Shown one piece after another: positions 31,628-41,041 of a DNA stretch of 64,000 nt (positions are counted from its first letter, which is position 1; every line of letters begins with the position of its first letter). The notes under the pieces were generated by a model. The model saw only the letters and a list, made by a program, of their open reading frames with translations. It was not told where the DNA came from and did not search any database. The translations under genes and the position numbers were made by a program. The DNA is from Bordetella sp. (GTDB lineage Bacteria > Pseudomonadota > Gammaproteobacteria > Burkholderiales > Burkholderiaceae_B). The stretch lies in contig CP063810.1 in NCBI GenBank assembly GCA_022818765.1, forward strand, positions 581,308-645,307, in the 5' to 3' direction.

Positions 31628-32719
31628 TTAAGTATCTAGTATTTTTAGACGAGCTTTTCTTATTTCATATTTTATATGAATATTTTCTTTTTTAGAAAAT
31701 TCAGAAAGTGAAGATATATTTATTGTTCGAAGTTTATTGATACGATTTTTCCAAATAGATCTATCTATATTTTTTCCCTCTACAAATGAAAATATTCTTA
31801 AAAATTCAATAAATCGATCAGGTTTTCGAAGTGCGTCGGTTTTTTCTAAAAGAAACAATTGATCTTTTGCATCCAAAAATGGTTTCTTTAATTCTTGTGA
31901 AATAATTGGAAATAAATTTGCATTTTCTATACAATTCTTTGGTGCGCGAAAGCGCTTATGTATCATTTCTTTCAATTTACTATCAAAACATAATATGGCA
32001 TAACGCATTGATAAATTTACATCATTTGGCAAATTATCTAATCTCCTTTTAACCAAATCTGATATTTTCAACTCAGGAATAATATTTATTAATGCTCCGG
32101 TATATTCAAGAAAATCAAACATTTTAGAAGGTGTCTCTGAAAGAAGTCCTCGGGATATTTCTTTCCATACTCGTTCAGATATTAGATTGTTAACTTCTCC
32201 TGTTTTTACCATCATCTTGCATAGATCCAATGTTTCCTCAGAAACAAAAAAATCGCTAAATTTAGCACAAAACCTTGCTAAACGTAGAATTCGAACAGGA
32301 TCTTCTTTAAAAGCTGAACTTACATGATTCAATCTTTTTCGTTTAATATCTTGTATTCCATTAAATGGGTCAATTAGTTGACCAGTTGAACTTTTAGCGA
32401 TAGCATTTATCGTTAAATCTCGACGAAATAAATCGTCGGTTAAGGTTACATCAGCACCTGTATAAAAAGTAAATCCTCTATAACCTTTTCCAATTTTTTT
32501 TTCAGTTCGTGCCAAAGCATACTCTTCTTTGCTAATTGGGTGAAGAAAAACAGGGAAATGATTTCCTACAGATACAAATCCTCTATTGATCATTTCTTTT
32601 GAATCAGATCCAATCACAACCCAATCAAAATCTCCAGAAGAAGGCAATCCAATCAGATTATCACGAATTGTTCCTCCAACCAGATAAATTTCTAAACCTT
32701 GAATAATTTCATCTTCCAT
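31628..32719 (-). CDS. cca: CCA tRNA nucleotidyltransferase
   Basis: Adds or repairs the 3' CCA of tRNAs. Head domain with LVGGTIRDNLIGLPSSGDFDWVVIG (catalytic DxD written DFD), EYALARTEKKIGKGYRGF, and RRDLTINAIA, followed by RNA-binding helices including the EDPVRILRLARF motif. 363 residues, slightly short at the C terminus, with no HD phosphohydrolase domain evident. Diverges from the folate cyclo-ligase gene. Confidence 0.92.
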   Translation of the reverse strand: MEDEIIQGLEIYLVGGTIRDNLIGLPSSGDFDWVVIGSDSKEMINRGFVSVGNHFPVFLHPISKEEYALARTEKKIGKGYRGFTFYTGADVTLTDDLFRRDLTINAIAKSSTGQLIDPFNGIQDIKRKRLNHVSSAFKEDPVRILRLARFCAKFSDFFVSEETLDLCKMMVKTGEVNNLISERVWKEISRGLLSETPSKMFDFLEYTGALINIIPELKISDLVKRRLDNLPNDVNLSMRYAILCFDSKLKEMIHKRFRAPKNCIENANLFPIISQELKKPFLDAKDQLFLLEKTDALRKPDRFIEFLRIFSFVEGKNIDRSIWKNRINKLRTINISSLSEFSKKENIHIKYEIRKARLKILDT

Positions 32720-32808
32720 GAATTTTATATTTCACTTCAAAATAATTTTTATTATACAATTTAAATATTTACACTTTCAATTCTATTAAAGAAAAATTAA
32801 GGTATATA

Positions 32809-33430
32809 ATGTATAGTGAATATAGCAAAAATTTTAATAAAATTCATATACGAGAAGAATTAAAAAACATTAGAAAAAAACTGACTTTCAAACAACGATA
32901 TTCCAAAAGTTTCCTAATACAGAAATATTTGTTGGATTGGGTAAATGTTATTCGAGAAAAATCTTATAAAAATAAACAGCCATGTCTATTCAAGATTGCT
33001 TGTTTTTGGCCAACTTTCTATGAACCAAATCTTTTACCACTTTTTTCAAAATGGGCATTATCTAAGGATTTTATAATACTTTTACCAGTTATAACAAAAT
33101 ATAAAGAACCTTTAAAATTTAGAAAATGGAAACCTAAAACACTAACAAAAATAGGATTTTATGGTATTCGCGAACCAAAAGCTGGTTCTTATTTAATACC
33201 AGATATATTACTTGTACCAACTTTAGGATATACCATGCAAGGTGATCGTTTAGGTTATGGAGGGGATATTATGATAGAACTCTTTCTTATCTCAAGAATC
33301 AAGGTTTTGTTTTTACAACTGTCGGGTAGCATGGGATTGTGGTTTTTTAAAAAATTATCACGAATCAAGAGCTCATGATATTCCACTCAATTGGATTATT
33401 ACACCTAAAGGCTACACATATATTACCTGA
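32809..33430 (+). CDS. 5-formyltetrahydrofolate cyclo-ligase, two frameshifts
   Basis: Converts 5-formyl-THF to 5,10-methenyl-THF (YgfA/MTHFS family). The frame from 32809 reads ACFWPTFYEPNL, KIGFYGIREP and LLVPTLGYTMQGDRLGYGG. Two corrections, each adding one G, at 33262-33265 and 33324-33326, give the family signature GYGGGYYDRTL, then TTVGVAWDCGFL and HDIPLNWIITPKGYTYIT, ending with TGA at 33428-33430. The restored length is about 207 residues. Two independent lesions 60 bases apart, both in G runs, make this the best single test of whether the lesions are real. Confidence 0.8.
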
Positions 33431-33489
33431 AAAAACTTTTATTTTAGTAAATTTATTTAAATTAAAAAATATATTTTTAATCAAAATTA

Positions 33490-33690
33490 TTAACAATATC
33501 CTTCCTTAGAAATTCTCACCCAAACTTTATTTTTCTCCTCTTCACTCATAAATACCCAATTTGAAACTTCTTCTTCTGTCCTTCCACAGCCACGGCAAAC
33601 TTTGTCAAATAAAGTAGAACATATTCCTATACATGGAGAGTCAGTATTTGAAAAAATATTGCGTTTCTCTTCTTGAATAATTTTTTTCAT
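33490..33690 (-). CDS. DUF1289 small cysteine-rich protein
   Basis: 66-residue protein with the DUF1289 signature SPCIGICSTLFDKVCRGCGRTEEEVSNW, four cysteines likely to bind a metal or an Fe-S cluster. Function unknown; widespread in proteobacteria. Located between the folate cyclo-ligase and lpxL. Confidence 0.85.
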   Translation of the reverse strand: MKKIIQEEKRNIFSNTDSPCIGICSTLFDKVCRGCGRTEEEVSNWVFMSEEEKNKVWVRISKEGYC

Positions 33691-33698
33691 AATTATTT

Positions 33699-33852
33699 TA
33701 ATCTAATATTAATTAGATTATGATTAGCTTTTATAGGTTTCTTAGCTTTGAAAGTTTCAATCTATAACTTTCAAATATATCTGTCAATAAAAAGAATTTT
33801 CTCTATGTTTTAGAAACATATTAGATTTTCATCACTTACAAAGTGATGAAAA
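33699..33852. promoter_or_regulatory. Cluster of four hairpins between DUF1289 gene and lpxL
   Basis: Within the 284-base divergent intergenic DNA, four separate perfect stems occur: 33699-33720 (9 bp, 4-base loop), 33747-33775 (10 bp, TTTGAAAGTT with its complement), about 33805-33821 (TATGTTT/AAACATA) and 33826-33852 (12 bp, TTTTCATCACTT with its complement, 3-base loop). None is followed by a clean terminator tract on a sensible strand. They could be operators, a structured leader or small RNA, or perfected palindromes in decayed DNA (metK is divergent from lpxL in Bordetella and is absent here). Confidence 0.45.
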
Positions 33853-33974
33853 ATTAATTTTTAAACAGTTTTCAATTTAAAATTACATGACGCAGTATTA
33901 TAATGAAAGAATAGTTTTTCTATATTTACAGCATTAAAAAATGTAAGAAAAATTTAAATTTGTTACACTATTTT

Positions 33975-34865
33975 ATGAATTACTTAATAGCATACATAAC
34001 AAAAATATTCTTTGTTTTATTTGCATATATTAATCAAATAAACAGAATAAAAATTGCAAGAATATTAGGTTGGATATTATATAAATGCTTGAAATTTAGA
34101 GTTCATATTGTGCGTCGAAATTTAGAACTTTGTTTTCCTGAATTAAGTAAGCCAGAAAGAGAAATTTGGATTCAAAAGCATTTTAAAATGCTTAGCTTAT
34201 CAATCATTGATCGAGGAATACTTTGGTATGGATCACCTCAATCTATAAAAAATATGACACATATCGTAGGAATTAACAGAATTAAAAATTTAGTTAATCA
34301 AAAAAAAAGAGTTATATTACTAATGCCCCATTTTTTAGGAATTGATGCTGCTGGAACCCGTTTAAGTATGGAATTAGAAAGTATTGCATGCATATATCAG
34401 GCTCAAGAAAATAAAATTTTAGATAAAATTATCTGTGCAGGGAGGACTCGATTTAATCAAGTATTTCTTGTTGAAAATAAAAATGGTTTGCGAAAAATGA
34501 TTAGACATTTAAATACATTTACGCCTGTTATATATTTACCTGATATGGATTTTGGGCAAAATGGTTCTGATTTTGTTCCGTTCTTTGGAATACAAGCTTC
34601 TACATTGTTGACTACAGCTCAATTAGCAAAAAAATTAGATATTTTAATTTTTCCTGTTGTTGTTTTTATTGAATCTAATACAGGACATTATCGAATTGAA
34701 ATTTTACCTGAACTAAAAGATTTTCCAGGAAATGATTCTTTTAAAAAAGCAACCGCCAGATTAAATGTTGAACTTGAAAATTGGATTCGTTTTTATCCTA
34801 CCCAATATTATTGGGTTCATCGTCGATTCAAAACACGCCCAAACAAAGAATCTAAGATCTACTAA
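33975..34865 (+). CDS. lpxL: Lipid A biosynthesis lauroyl acyltransferase
   Basis: LpxL/HtrB-type late acyltransferase that adds a secondary acyl chain to lipid A at the inner membrane. An N-terminal membrane helix is followed by RRNLELCFPELS, the catalytic HX4D motif HFLGID and the YLPDMDFG region; near 297 residues from the ATG at 33975 (the frame is open from TTG 33960). A run of nine A (34300-34308) is read in frame. Indicates that the symbiont keeps an LPS-type outer membrane. dapF follows by two bases. Confidence 0.9.
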   Translation: MNYLIAYITKIFFVLFAYINQINRIKIARILGWILYKCLKFRVHIVRRNLELCFPELSKPEREIWIQKHFKMLSLSIIDRGILWYGSPQSIKNMTHIVGINRIKNLVNQKKRVILLMPHFLGIDAAGTRLSMELESIACIYQAQENKILDKIICAGRTRFNQVFLVENKNGLRKMIRHLNTFTPVIYLPDMDFGQNGSDFVPFFGIQASTLLTTAQLAKKLDILIFPVVVFIESNTGHYRIEILPELKDFPGNDSFKKATARLNVELENWIRFYPTQYYWVHRRFKTRPNKESKIY

Positions 34866-34867
34866 AT

Positions 34868-35767
34868 ATGAATAAATTTGAAAATATTTGGAATTTTACA
34901 AAAATGCATGGGATTGGAAATGATTTTATTGTTTTAGATGCAATAAATCAATTAATTCATATAACGCCTAAACGTGTTCGATTGTTAGCCAATCGAAATT
35001 TCGGCATTGGCGCTGATCAAATATTACTTGTAGAAAAAGCAATAAACCCTTCTGCTGACTTTCGATATCGAATTTTTAATTCTGATGGAATGGAAGTTGA
35101 AAATTGTGGTAATGGTGCTCGCTGTTTTGCTAAGTTTATATATGATCAAAAACTTTCAAATAAAGATTTACTGCGAGTTGAAATTAAAAATAATGTTATT
35201 TTATTGAAATCAGATTTCAATAAAGAAACTATTGTTAATATGGGAAAAATTTCCTTTGATCCTCTTTCTTTACCGTTTTATTCGAATAAATTAGAATCAA
35301 AAATTCAATCTAATGAAAAACTATGGATTATAGAAAATAATGATCCATCTTATGATTTCCATCATGTGACATTTTCTATATCATCTATCTCAAATCCACA
35401 TGCAGTGATAATTACAGATGATATAAATAAAGAGAGTGTACAAAAAATAGGTTCGTTTTTACAATCACATAAATGTTTTCCAAATAGCGTAAATGTTGGT
35501 TTTATGAAAATTAAAGACCGAAATTCGATTCAATTGCGTGTCTATGAACGTGGGGTTGGGGAAACTTTATCTTGTGGAACAGGAGCCTGTGCAGCTGCTG
35601 CTAGCGGTATCCGACTCGGATTGCTAGACTCTCCTGTTTCGATTTGTATGAGAGGGGGAAAATTAAGCGTTTCTTGGAAAGAAAATGAAAATTTATATAT
35701 GACAGGTCCTGCAGTCTCAGTTTTTCATGGCTCTATTAATATAGAGAATTTGGAGAATTCTCTATAA
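34868..35767 (+). CDS. dapF: Diaminopimelate epimerase
   Basis: Converts LL- to meso-diaminopimelate for peptidoglycan and lysine. Two catalytic cysteines in ENCGNGARCFA (C80) and LSCGTGACAAA, with the MHGIGNDF N terminus. 299 residues is slightly long from an internal linker but within family range. Paired with lpxL as in Bordetella; the usual downstream DUF484 and xerC are missing. Confidence 0.95.
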   Translation: MNKFENIWNFTKMHGIGNDFIVLDAINQLIHITPKRVRLLANRNFGIGADQILLVEKAINPSADFRYRIFNSDGMEVENCGNGARCFAKFIYDQKLSNKDLLRVEIKNNVILLKSDFNKETIVNMGKISFDPLSLPFYSNKLESKIQSNEKLWIIENNDPSYDFHHVTFSISSISNPHAVIITDDINKESVQKIGSFLQSHKCFPNSVNVGFMKIKDRNSIQLRVYERGVGETLSCGTGACAAAASGIRLGLLDSPVSICMRGGKLSVSWKENENLYMTGPAVSVFHGSINIENLENSL

Positions 35768-36052
35768 AATTTCTAATTTTTTATATTGGAAAATCATTTT
35801 ATTATTTAAAATTTTTTAATCAATAATTCTAAAACTTTTGCTAGTGTTTTTATACTCAAATTTTATTTGATCATGTTCATGATATGAAAAATCAAAAATT
35901 GATATTTTCGGAATTAATTCATTAAATAAAAATAGTATATTTAATAATTTACTTACAAATAGGGGCTGTGATGTAATCTTACCTTGTTTACAGAATTAAT
36001 TTGAAAATCTACTAAGTTATTTTAGATCAAATTATTAAAAGGCTTATATCAT

Positions 36053-37090
36053 ATGAATGATTCCCACATTTCAAATGAAATGGTTCCTGTGACAATTCTT
36101 ACTGGATTTCTCGGGTCAGGAAAAACAACATTGCTTAGGAAGATATTAACTGAATTTCATGGATCTCGCCTAGCAATTATAGAAAATGAATATGGATCAG
36201 AGAATATTGATTCAGATTTACTTATTGAAGAGTATAAAGAAGAAATTGTAGAATTATCTAATGGTTGTGTGTGCTGTACAATTCGTGGAGATTTAATGAG
36301 ATCTTTATTAAATCTTCGAGAAAAACGTAAGATTGGAAAATTATTTTTTGATCGAGTTATTATCGAAACAACAGGTATAGCTAATCCAGGTCCCATATGT
36401 CAGACGTTTTTCATTGATGATAAAATTTCTGAGTATTATAGGCTGGATGCAATTATTACCATTGTAGATGCAAAACATGGAATGAATACATTAAGTGAGG
36501 AACAAGAATCTCAAAAACAAGTAGGCTTTGCTGATCGAATCTTGATTTCCAAAAAAGATTTAGTTGATGAGCATGAATATGAGTCATTGGTATCTCGCTT
36601 AAAAAAAATGAATCCCCGAGCTCCTATATTTTCTGTTAATTTTGGAAAAACTGATCTAAGTTTAATTCTAGATGTAGAAGGCTTTAATTTAAATGCGATT
36701 CTTGACATAGATCCAGATTTTTTAATTGAAAATTCAGAAAACAGTACATGTGATTTTCATTCTGATAATCATGAAAATTGTGCTCATAAGGATGATATTG
36801 GAACATTTGTTTTTCGTTCATATAAACCATTTGATTCGAATTTACTTGAGGAGTTTTTAACTAAAATAGTTAAAATTTATGGACCTGATTTATTGCGATA
36901 TAAAGGCATTTTGTACATGAATGGAATAAATTACCGGATGCTGTTTCAAGGGGTACACATGATGATGGGTGCTGAACAGGGAAAACAATGGTTATTATCT
37001 GAAAACCCTTATACAAAAATGGTATTTATAGGAAGAAGATTACCTACCGACATTTTTTTAAACGGTTTGGAAAAATGTTTAGCTTTATAA
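36053..37090 (+). CDS. COG0523 G3E GTPase, putative zinc chaperone
   Basis: CobW/YjiA/ZNG1-like metallochaperone GTPase. Walker A GFLGSGKT (18-25), ENEYGSENIDSDLL, metal site GCVCC (C72, C74, C75), ETTGIANPGP and the base-recognition SKKDL. A short histidine-rich stretch (near CDFHSDNHENCAH) separates GTPase and C-terminal domains and may bind metal. 345 residues. It precedes dksA in Burkholderiales. The metal is likely zinc by family, not shown here. Confidence 0.88.
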   Translation: MNDSHISNEMVPVTILTGFLGSGKTTLLRKILTEFHGSRLAIIENEYGSENIDSDLLIEEYKEEIVELSNGCVCCTIRGDLMRSLLNLREKRKIGKLFFDRVIIETTGIANPGPICQTFFIDDKISEYYRLDAIITIVDAKHGMNTLSEEQESQKQVGFADRILISKKDLVDEHEYESLVSRLKKMNPRAPIFSVNFGKTDLSLILDVEGFNLNAILDIDPDFLIENSENSTCDFHSDNHENCAHKDDIGTFVFRSYKPFDSNLLEEFLTKIVKIYGPDLLRYKGILYMNGINYRMLFQGVHMMMGAEQGKQWLLSENPYTKMVFIGRRLPTDIFLNGLEKCLAL

Positions 37091-37183
37091 GCTATAAATC
37101 TATAAATATAAAAATATCTGCAAATTGCTCGTTAGTAGATAAATACTACACTTTAAAAGAGTGATTATGGAGTACTTCTTATT

Positions 37184-37660
37184 ATGATTACTAAAACTGC
37201 AACTACAATTAAAAAATCTAATAATTTGAAAAAAGAAAAAAATAATTCAGTAAAAGTTCCTACTGAACAGGAACTTTTATCCATGTCTGATAATGATTAT
37301 ATGAATGAAAGTCAGTTATCTTTTTTTAAACAAAAACTTAAACAATTAAAACAAGAGATTTTATTGAATGCAGGAGCAACGACTGAAAATTTAAGAGAGA
37401 CACAGTTCGTCCCAGATCCTGCAGATCGAGCTTCTATTGAGGAAGAACATGCTCTTGAATTAAGAGCTCGAGATCGAGAACGTAAACTTTTGAAAAAAGT
37501 ACAACAATCTATTGAACGAATTGATAGCGGAGAATACGGATGGTGTGAAGAAACTGGCGAACCAATTGGTATTCGTAGGTTATTAGCTCGTCCTACAGCA
37601 ACATTATCTTTAGAAGCTCAAGAACGCCGAGAAATGAAGCAAAAATTATATGGGGAATAG
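37184..37660 (+). CDS. dksA: RNA polymerase-binding transcription factor DksA
   Basis: Secondary-channel regulator of RNA polymerase acting with ppGpp. 158 residues: basic N-terminal region, coiled coil with the DPADRASIEEE tip acidic residues, and the globular part YGWCEETGEPIGIRRLLARPTATLS. Only one of the four classical zinc cysteines remains, which is the normal state for many alpha/betaproteobacterial DksA proteins rather than decay. GGAG lies about ten bases before the ATG. Confidence 0.93.
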   Translation: MITKTATTIKKSNNLKKEKNNSVKVPTEQELLSMSDNDYMNESQLSFFKQKLKQLKQEILLNAGATTENLRETQFVPDPADRASIEEEHALELRARDRERKLLKKVQQSIERIDSGEYGWCEETGEPIGIRRLLARPTATLSLEAQERREMKQKLYGE

Positions 37661-37873
37661 ATTTTAATATATTTAAAAATATAAAATCTAATAAATTTTG
37701 GTTCAATTTAATTAAATCAATTCATTTATCTTTAAAATAATTAAATTTAAAAAACTAAAAAATTTATAACAACAATCAAAATTAAAGGAATTCATTAAAA
37801 AAGAAAAAGATTAGAAGAAATGTTAATATGTAAATCTTTAAAATTTTTTAGTCTTCTTTTTTAATAAAAAAAC

Positions 37874-38413
37874 ATGGAAAATTTTCACGCTACTACTGTT
37901 ATTTGCGCTCGACGTGGAAATCACGTTGCTTTAGGTGGAGATGGTCAAGTTACCTTTGGTAATATAGTTATCAAAAGTACCGCTAAAAAAATACGAAGAC
38001 TTTATCATGAAAGAATTTTAGCTGGATTTGCTGGGGCAACATCTGATGCATTTACTTTGCAAGAACGATTTGAAGAAAAATTAGATAAGCATCAAGGTAA
38101 TTTAGTACGATCTGCTGTAGAATTAACTAGAGATTGGAGAACTGACCGTGTTCTGCGTCGTTTAGAAGCTATGCTTATAGTTGCAGATAATGAACATACA
38201 TTAATTTTAACAGGTAATGGGGATGTTTTAGAACCTGAATTGGGTTTGGCCGCCATTGGTTCTGGTGGACCATATGCTCAAGCAGCTGCTACTGGTTTAT
38301 TGCTTAATACTCAACTCTCACCAGCAGAAATTGTTAAAAAATCACTTGAAATTGCCGGTGATTTATGTATTTATTCTAACAAAAATCACATAATCGAAAC
38401 ATTAGGCAGCTAA
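37874..38413 (+). CDS. hslV: ATP-dependent protease proteolytic subunit HslV
   Basis: Threonine peptidase of the HslUV (ClpYQ) proteasome-like complex. The chain starts [25 protein letters not shown]; the catalytic threonine follows a short propeptide, as in Bordetella. 179 residues with [25 protein letters not shown] and the C-terminal NHIIETLGS. Directly precedes hslU. Confidence 0.96.
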   Translation: MENFHATTVICARRGNHVALGGDGQVTFGNIVIKSTAKKIRRLYHERILAGFAGATSDAFTLQERFEEKLDKHQGNLVRSAVELTRDWRTDRVLRRLEAMLIVADNEHTLILTGNGDVLEPELGLAAIGSGGPYAQAAATGLLLNTQLSPAEIVKKSLEIAGDLCIYSNKNHIIETLGS

Positions 38414-38485
38414 AATTAAAATAATTTTCTAATTTATATGTAGACTTTTAAAAATTGCATATTTGATATAAACAGAGATTTCAAA

Positions 38486-39823
38486 ATGTCCAGTACGAGT
38501 ATGACTCCAAAAGAAATAGTTTCCGAATTAGACAAGTATATTATCGGCCAAAATAAAGCTAAACGTGCTGTTGCAGTTGCTTTACGCAATCGTTGGCGTC
38601 GCCAACAAGTTCCCGATCATCTTCGTCAAGAAATATATCCGAAAAATATATTGATGATTGGTCCAACAGGAGTTGGAAAAACAGAAATTGCTCGTCGATT
38701 GGCAAAATTAGTCAATGCTCCATTTATTAAAATAGAAGCGACAAAATTTACTGAAGTTGGTTACGTCGGAAGAGATGTAGATACTATTATTCGTGACTTA
38801 ACCGAATATTCTATAAAACAAATGAAAGAAAAGGAGATTCGAGTAGTTAAAAATCAAGCAGAAGTAGCTGCAGAAGAAAGAATATTGGATGTTTTAGTTC
38901 CTCCAACTAGAATTAATTCGGGAGACATTGAACAGAGTTCTGAAAATACAGCTCGTCAAACTTTTCGAAAACGTCTTAGAGAGGGAAATTTGAATGATGT
39001 AGAAATTGAAATTAATGTTTCTATGGCAGCAGCGCCTCAATTTGATTTTATCACACCTCCAGGAATGGAAAATATAGCCGATCAATTTCGCGGTATGTTT
39101 GCCGGAATTATGCAGGATAAAAAAAATCCAAAGAAAATGAAAGTAAAGGAAGCACTCAAATTAATTATAGATGAAGAAACAGCTGAAAGAATAAACGATG
39201 ACGATATGCGTTCTGCTGCAGTTAGTAATGTCGAACAAAATGGTATTGTTTTTCTCGATGAAATCGACAAAATTGTCACTAGACAAGAGCATGCACATTC
39301 CGATATTTCAAGACAAGGTGTACAAAGAGATTTACTACCTTTAGTTGAGGGCACTACAGTAAATACCCGATATGGCATGGTGCGAACTGATCATATTTTA
39401 TTCATTGCATCAGGGGCTTTTCACTTAGCTCAACCCTCTGATTTAATCCCGGAATTACAAGGTCGTTTTCCAATTAGGGTAGAATTAGATTCTTTATCAT
39501 CAAATGATTTCTTTAAAATACTCTCAGATACAAACGCATCATTAACGAAACAATATGCAGCATTAATGTTAACTGAAGATGTGAAACTTGAATTTACAAA
39601 AGAAGGTGTAGTTCGTTTAGCTGAATTAGCATTTTCTGTTAATCAAAATATTGAGAATATTGGAGCTAGAAGACTTTATACTGTTATGGAAAAACTTCTT
39701 GAAGATTTATCATTTGATGCTATTTCTAATAAAGGTAAAAGCATAATCATTGATGCTGAATATGTTGATAAACAATTCTTAGATACAACTAAAAATCAAG
39801 ATTTAATAAGATATATTCTTTAA
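38486..39823 (+). CDS. hslU: ATP-dependent protease ATPase subunit HslU
   Basis: AAA+ unfoldase partner of HslV. 445 residues; Walker A GPTGVGKT (59-66), [17 protein letters not shown] (pore loop GYVG), the intermediate I domain, Walker [10 protein letters not shown], sensor FIASGAFH, and the RRL arginine in [16 protein letters not shown]. The C-terminal tail ends RYIL and would dock to HslV. No damage. Confidence 0.96.
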   Translation: MSSTSMTPKEIVSELDKYIIGQNKAKRAVAVALRNRWRRQQVPDHLRQEIYPKNILMIGPTGVGKTEIARRLAKLVNAPFIKIEATKFTEVGYVGRDVDTIIRDLTEYSIKQMKEKEIRVVKNQAEVAAEERILDVLVPPTRINSGDIEQSSENTARQTFRKRLREGNLNDVEIEINVSMAAAPQFDFITPPGMENIADQFRGMFAGIMQDKKNPKKMKVKEALKLIIDEETAERINDDDMRSAAVSNVEQNGIVFLDEIDKIVTRQEHAHSDISRQGVQRDLLPLVEGTTVNTRYGMVRTDHILFIASGAFHLAQPSDLIPELQGRFPIRVELDSLSSNDFFKILSDTNASLTKQYAALMLTEDVKLEFTKEGVVRLAELAFSVNQNIENIGARRLYTVMEKLLEDLSFDAISNKGKSIIIDAEYVDKQFLDTTKNQDLIRYIL

Positions 39824-39831
39824 AAAAATTT

Positions 39832-40104
39832 TTATAAAACAAACTTTACCATTGGATGAGCAGTTAATGCTTTATACAAATCATTTAATTGATTTAATGA
39901 TTTTGCTTTAATTGTAAATGTTAAACCTAAATAATTTTTATTTTTGCTAAAACGAGTTTCAATAGAAGAACTATCAAAGTTAGCATCAAATTGCAAAACT
40001 ATATGAATGAGGGATTTTTTCAAATCTAAACAATTTTTTCCAACAACTTTTATAGGAAAAAAACTAGGATAATTAATAAGGAATTCATTATTAGGAGATT
40101 TCAT
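39832..40104 (-). CDS. DUF493 (YbeD-like) protein
   Basis: 90-residue ferredoxin-like fold protein of the DUF493/YbeD family, with FPIKVVGKN, SKNKNYLGLTFTI and the HPMVKFVL C terminus. Function unknown. In Bordetella it sits between dat and lipB-lipA; here lipB and lipA are not adjacent, and hslU follows instead, indicating a deletion or rearrangement. Confidence 0.87.
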   Translation of the reverse strand: MKSPNNEFLINYPSFFPIKVVGKNCLDLKKSLIHIVLQFDANFDSSSIETRFSKNKNYLGLTFTIKAKSLNQLNDLYKALTAHPMVKFVL

Positions 40105-40125
40105 ATATAAGAATAATTATTCAAA

Positions 40126-41001
40126 TCAAATATTAAATTGTTTAGATATGAGAGCATCATATCCTTCTCGCAATTTTATAAAAATGGGTCCTGGCTTTCC
40201 ATTACCTATAGTTTTACCATTGTAACTAACTATAGGTAATATCTCTTTCATTGCTGAAGTCAAAATTAATTCATTCGAATTTATAATATCTTTTTCTGAT
40301 AAATTGCAAGCTTCAAATGGAATATTTGATTGTTTAGCTAATTTGATTAATAACTCATATCTAACTCCTTCAAGAATTAAATTACTTTTTATTGGAGCCA
40401 TCAATTTTCCAAAATAAACTACCCATATATTGCTAGAAGACCCTTCTGTTAAAAATCCGTTTCGAAATTGTAAAACTTCATCAACACCTGCTTCAACAGC
40501 CTGTTGTTTTGCAAGTATATTACCTAATAAAGATATAGATTTTATATTGCAATTTAACCAACGTTCATCTGAAATACCTATTGTTTTAAGTCCATTTTTT
40601 CTTACAAATTGGTTTGGTGGAGTAAATGGAGATGACATAGCAAATACTGTAGGTAATATAATTTCATTAGGAAAAGCATGTTCTCTTTTATATACACCGC
40701 GAGTCACCTGCAAATAAATTGCAGATGTAATATAATCATTTCTATTAATCAACTCTATTATTATTTCAGACCATTCTGATCTTTTTAAAGGAGATTGGAT
40801 TTTTATTGAGGACATATTAGCTTCTAATCTGTCTAAATGTTCATTCATACAAAAAGGGTTTTTATTATATATTGGAATTAATTCATAAACGCCATCTCCA
40901 AAAATAAATCCCCGATCTAAAACAGAGACTTTTGCATCTTCTATTTTTATAAATTGACCATTCAGATATACTTGATCATTATCTGAAATCTTAAAAACCA
41001 T
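40126..41001 (-). CDS. dat: D-amino acid aminotransferase, class IV
   Basis: Fold type IV PLP aminotransferase, likely D-alanine:2-oxoglutarate transaminase. 291 residues with VSVLDRGFIFGDGVYE, RLEANMSSI, the Schiff-base lysine in CNIKSISLLGNILAKQQA, and TEGSSSNIWVV. The same family includes branched-chain transaminase, so a role in leucine synthesis alongside leuA is an alternative. Context next to dacC favours D-amino acid metabolism. GGAGG-like AAGGAGG precedes the ATG. Confidence 0.85.
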   Translation of the reverse strand: MVFKISDNDQVYLNGQFIKIEDAKVSVLDRGFIFGDGVYELIPIYNKNPFCMNEHLDRLEANMSSIKIQSPLKRSEWSEIIIELINRNDYITSAIYLQVTRGVYKREHAFPNEIILPTVFAMSSPFTPPNQFVRKNGLKTIGISDERWLNCNIKSISLLGNILAKQQAVEAGVDEVLQFRNGFLTEGSSSNIWVVYFGKLMAPIKSNLILEGVRYELLIKLAKQSNIPFEACNLSEKDIINSNELILTSAMKEILPIVSYNGKTIGNGKPGPIFIKLREGYDALISKQFNI

Positions 41002-41041
41002 GAATCCTCCTTAAATGAGAACAGAATCAAGATTATTATAT

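Noticed and set aside
37184..37660. Loss of zinc-finger cysteines in DksA as a sign of decay
   Set aside because: The same single-cysteine form is normal in many alpha- and betaproteobacterial DksA proteins.
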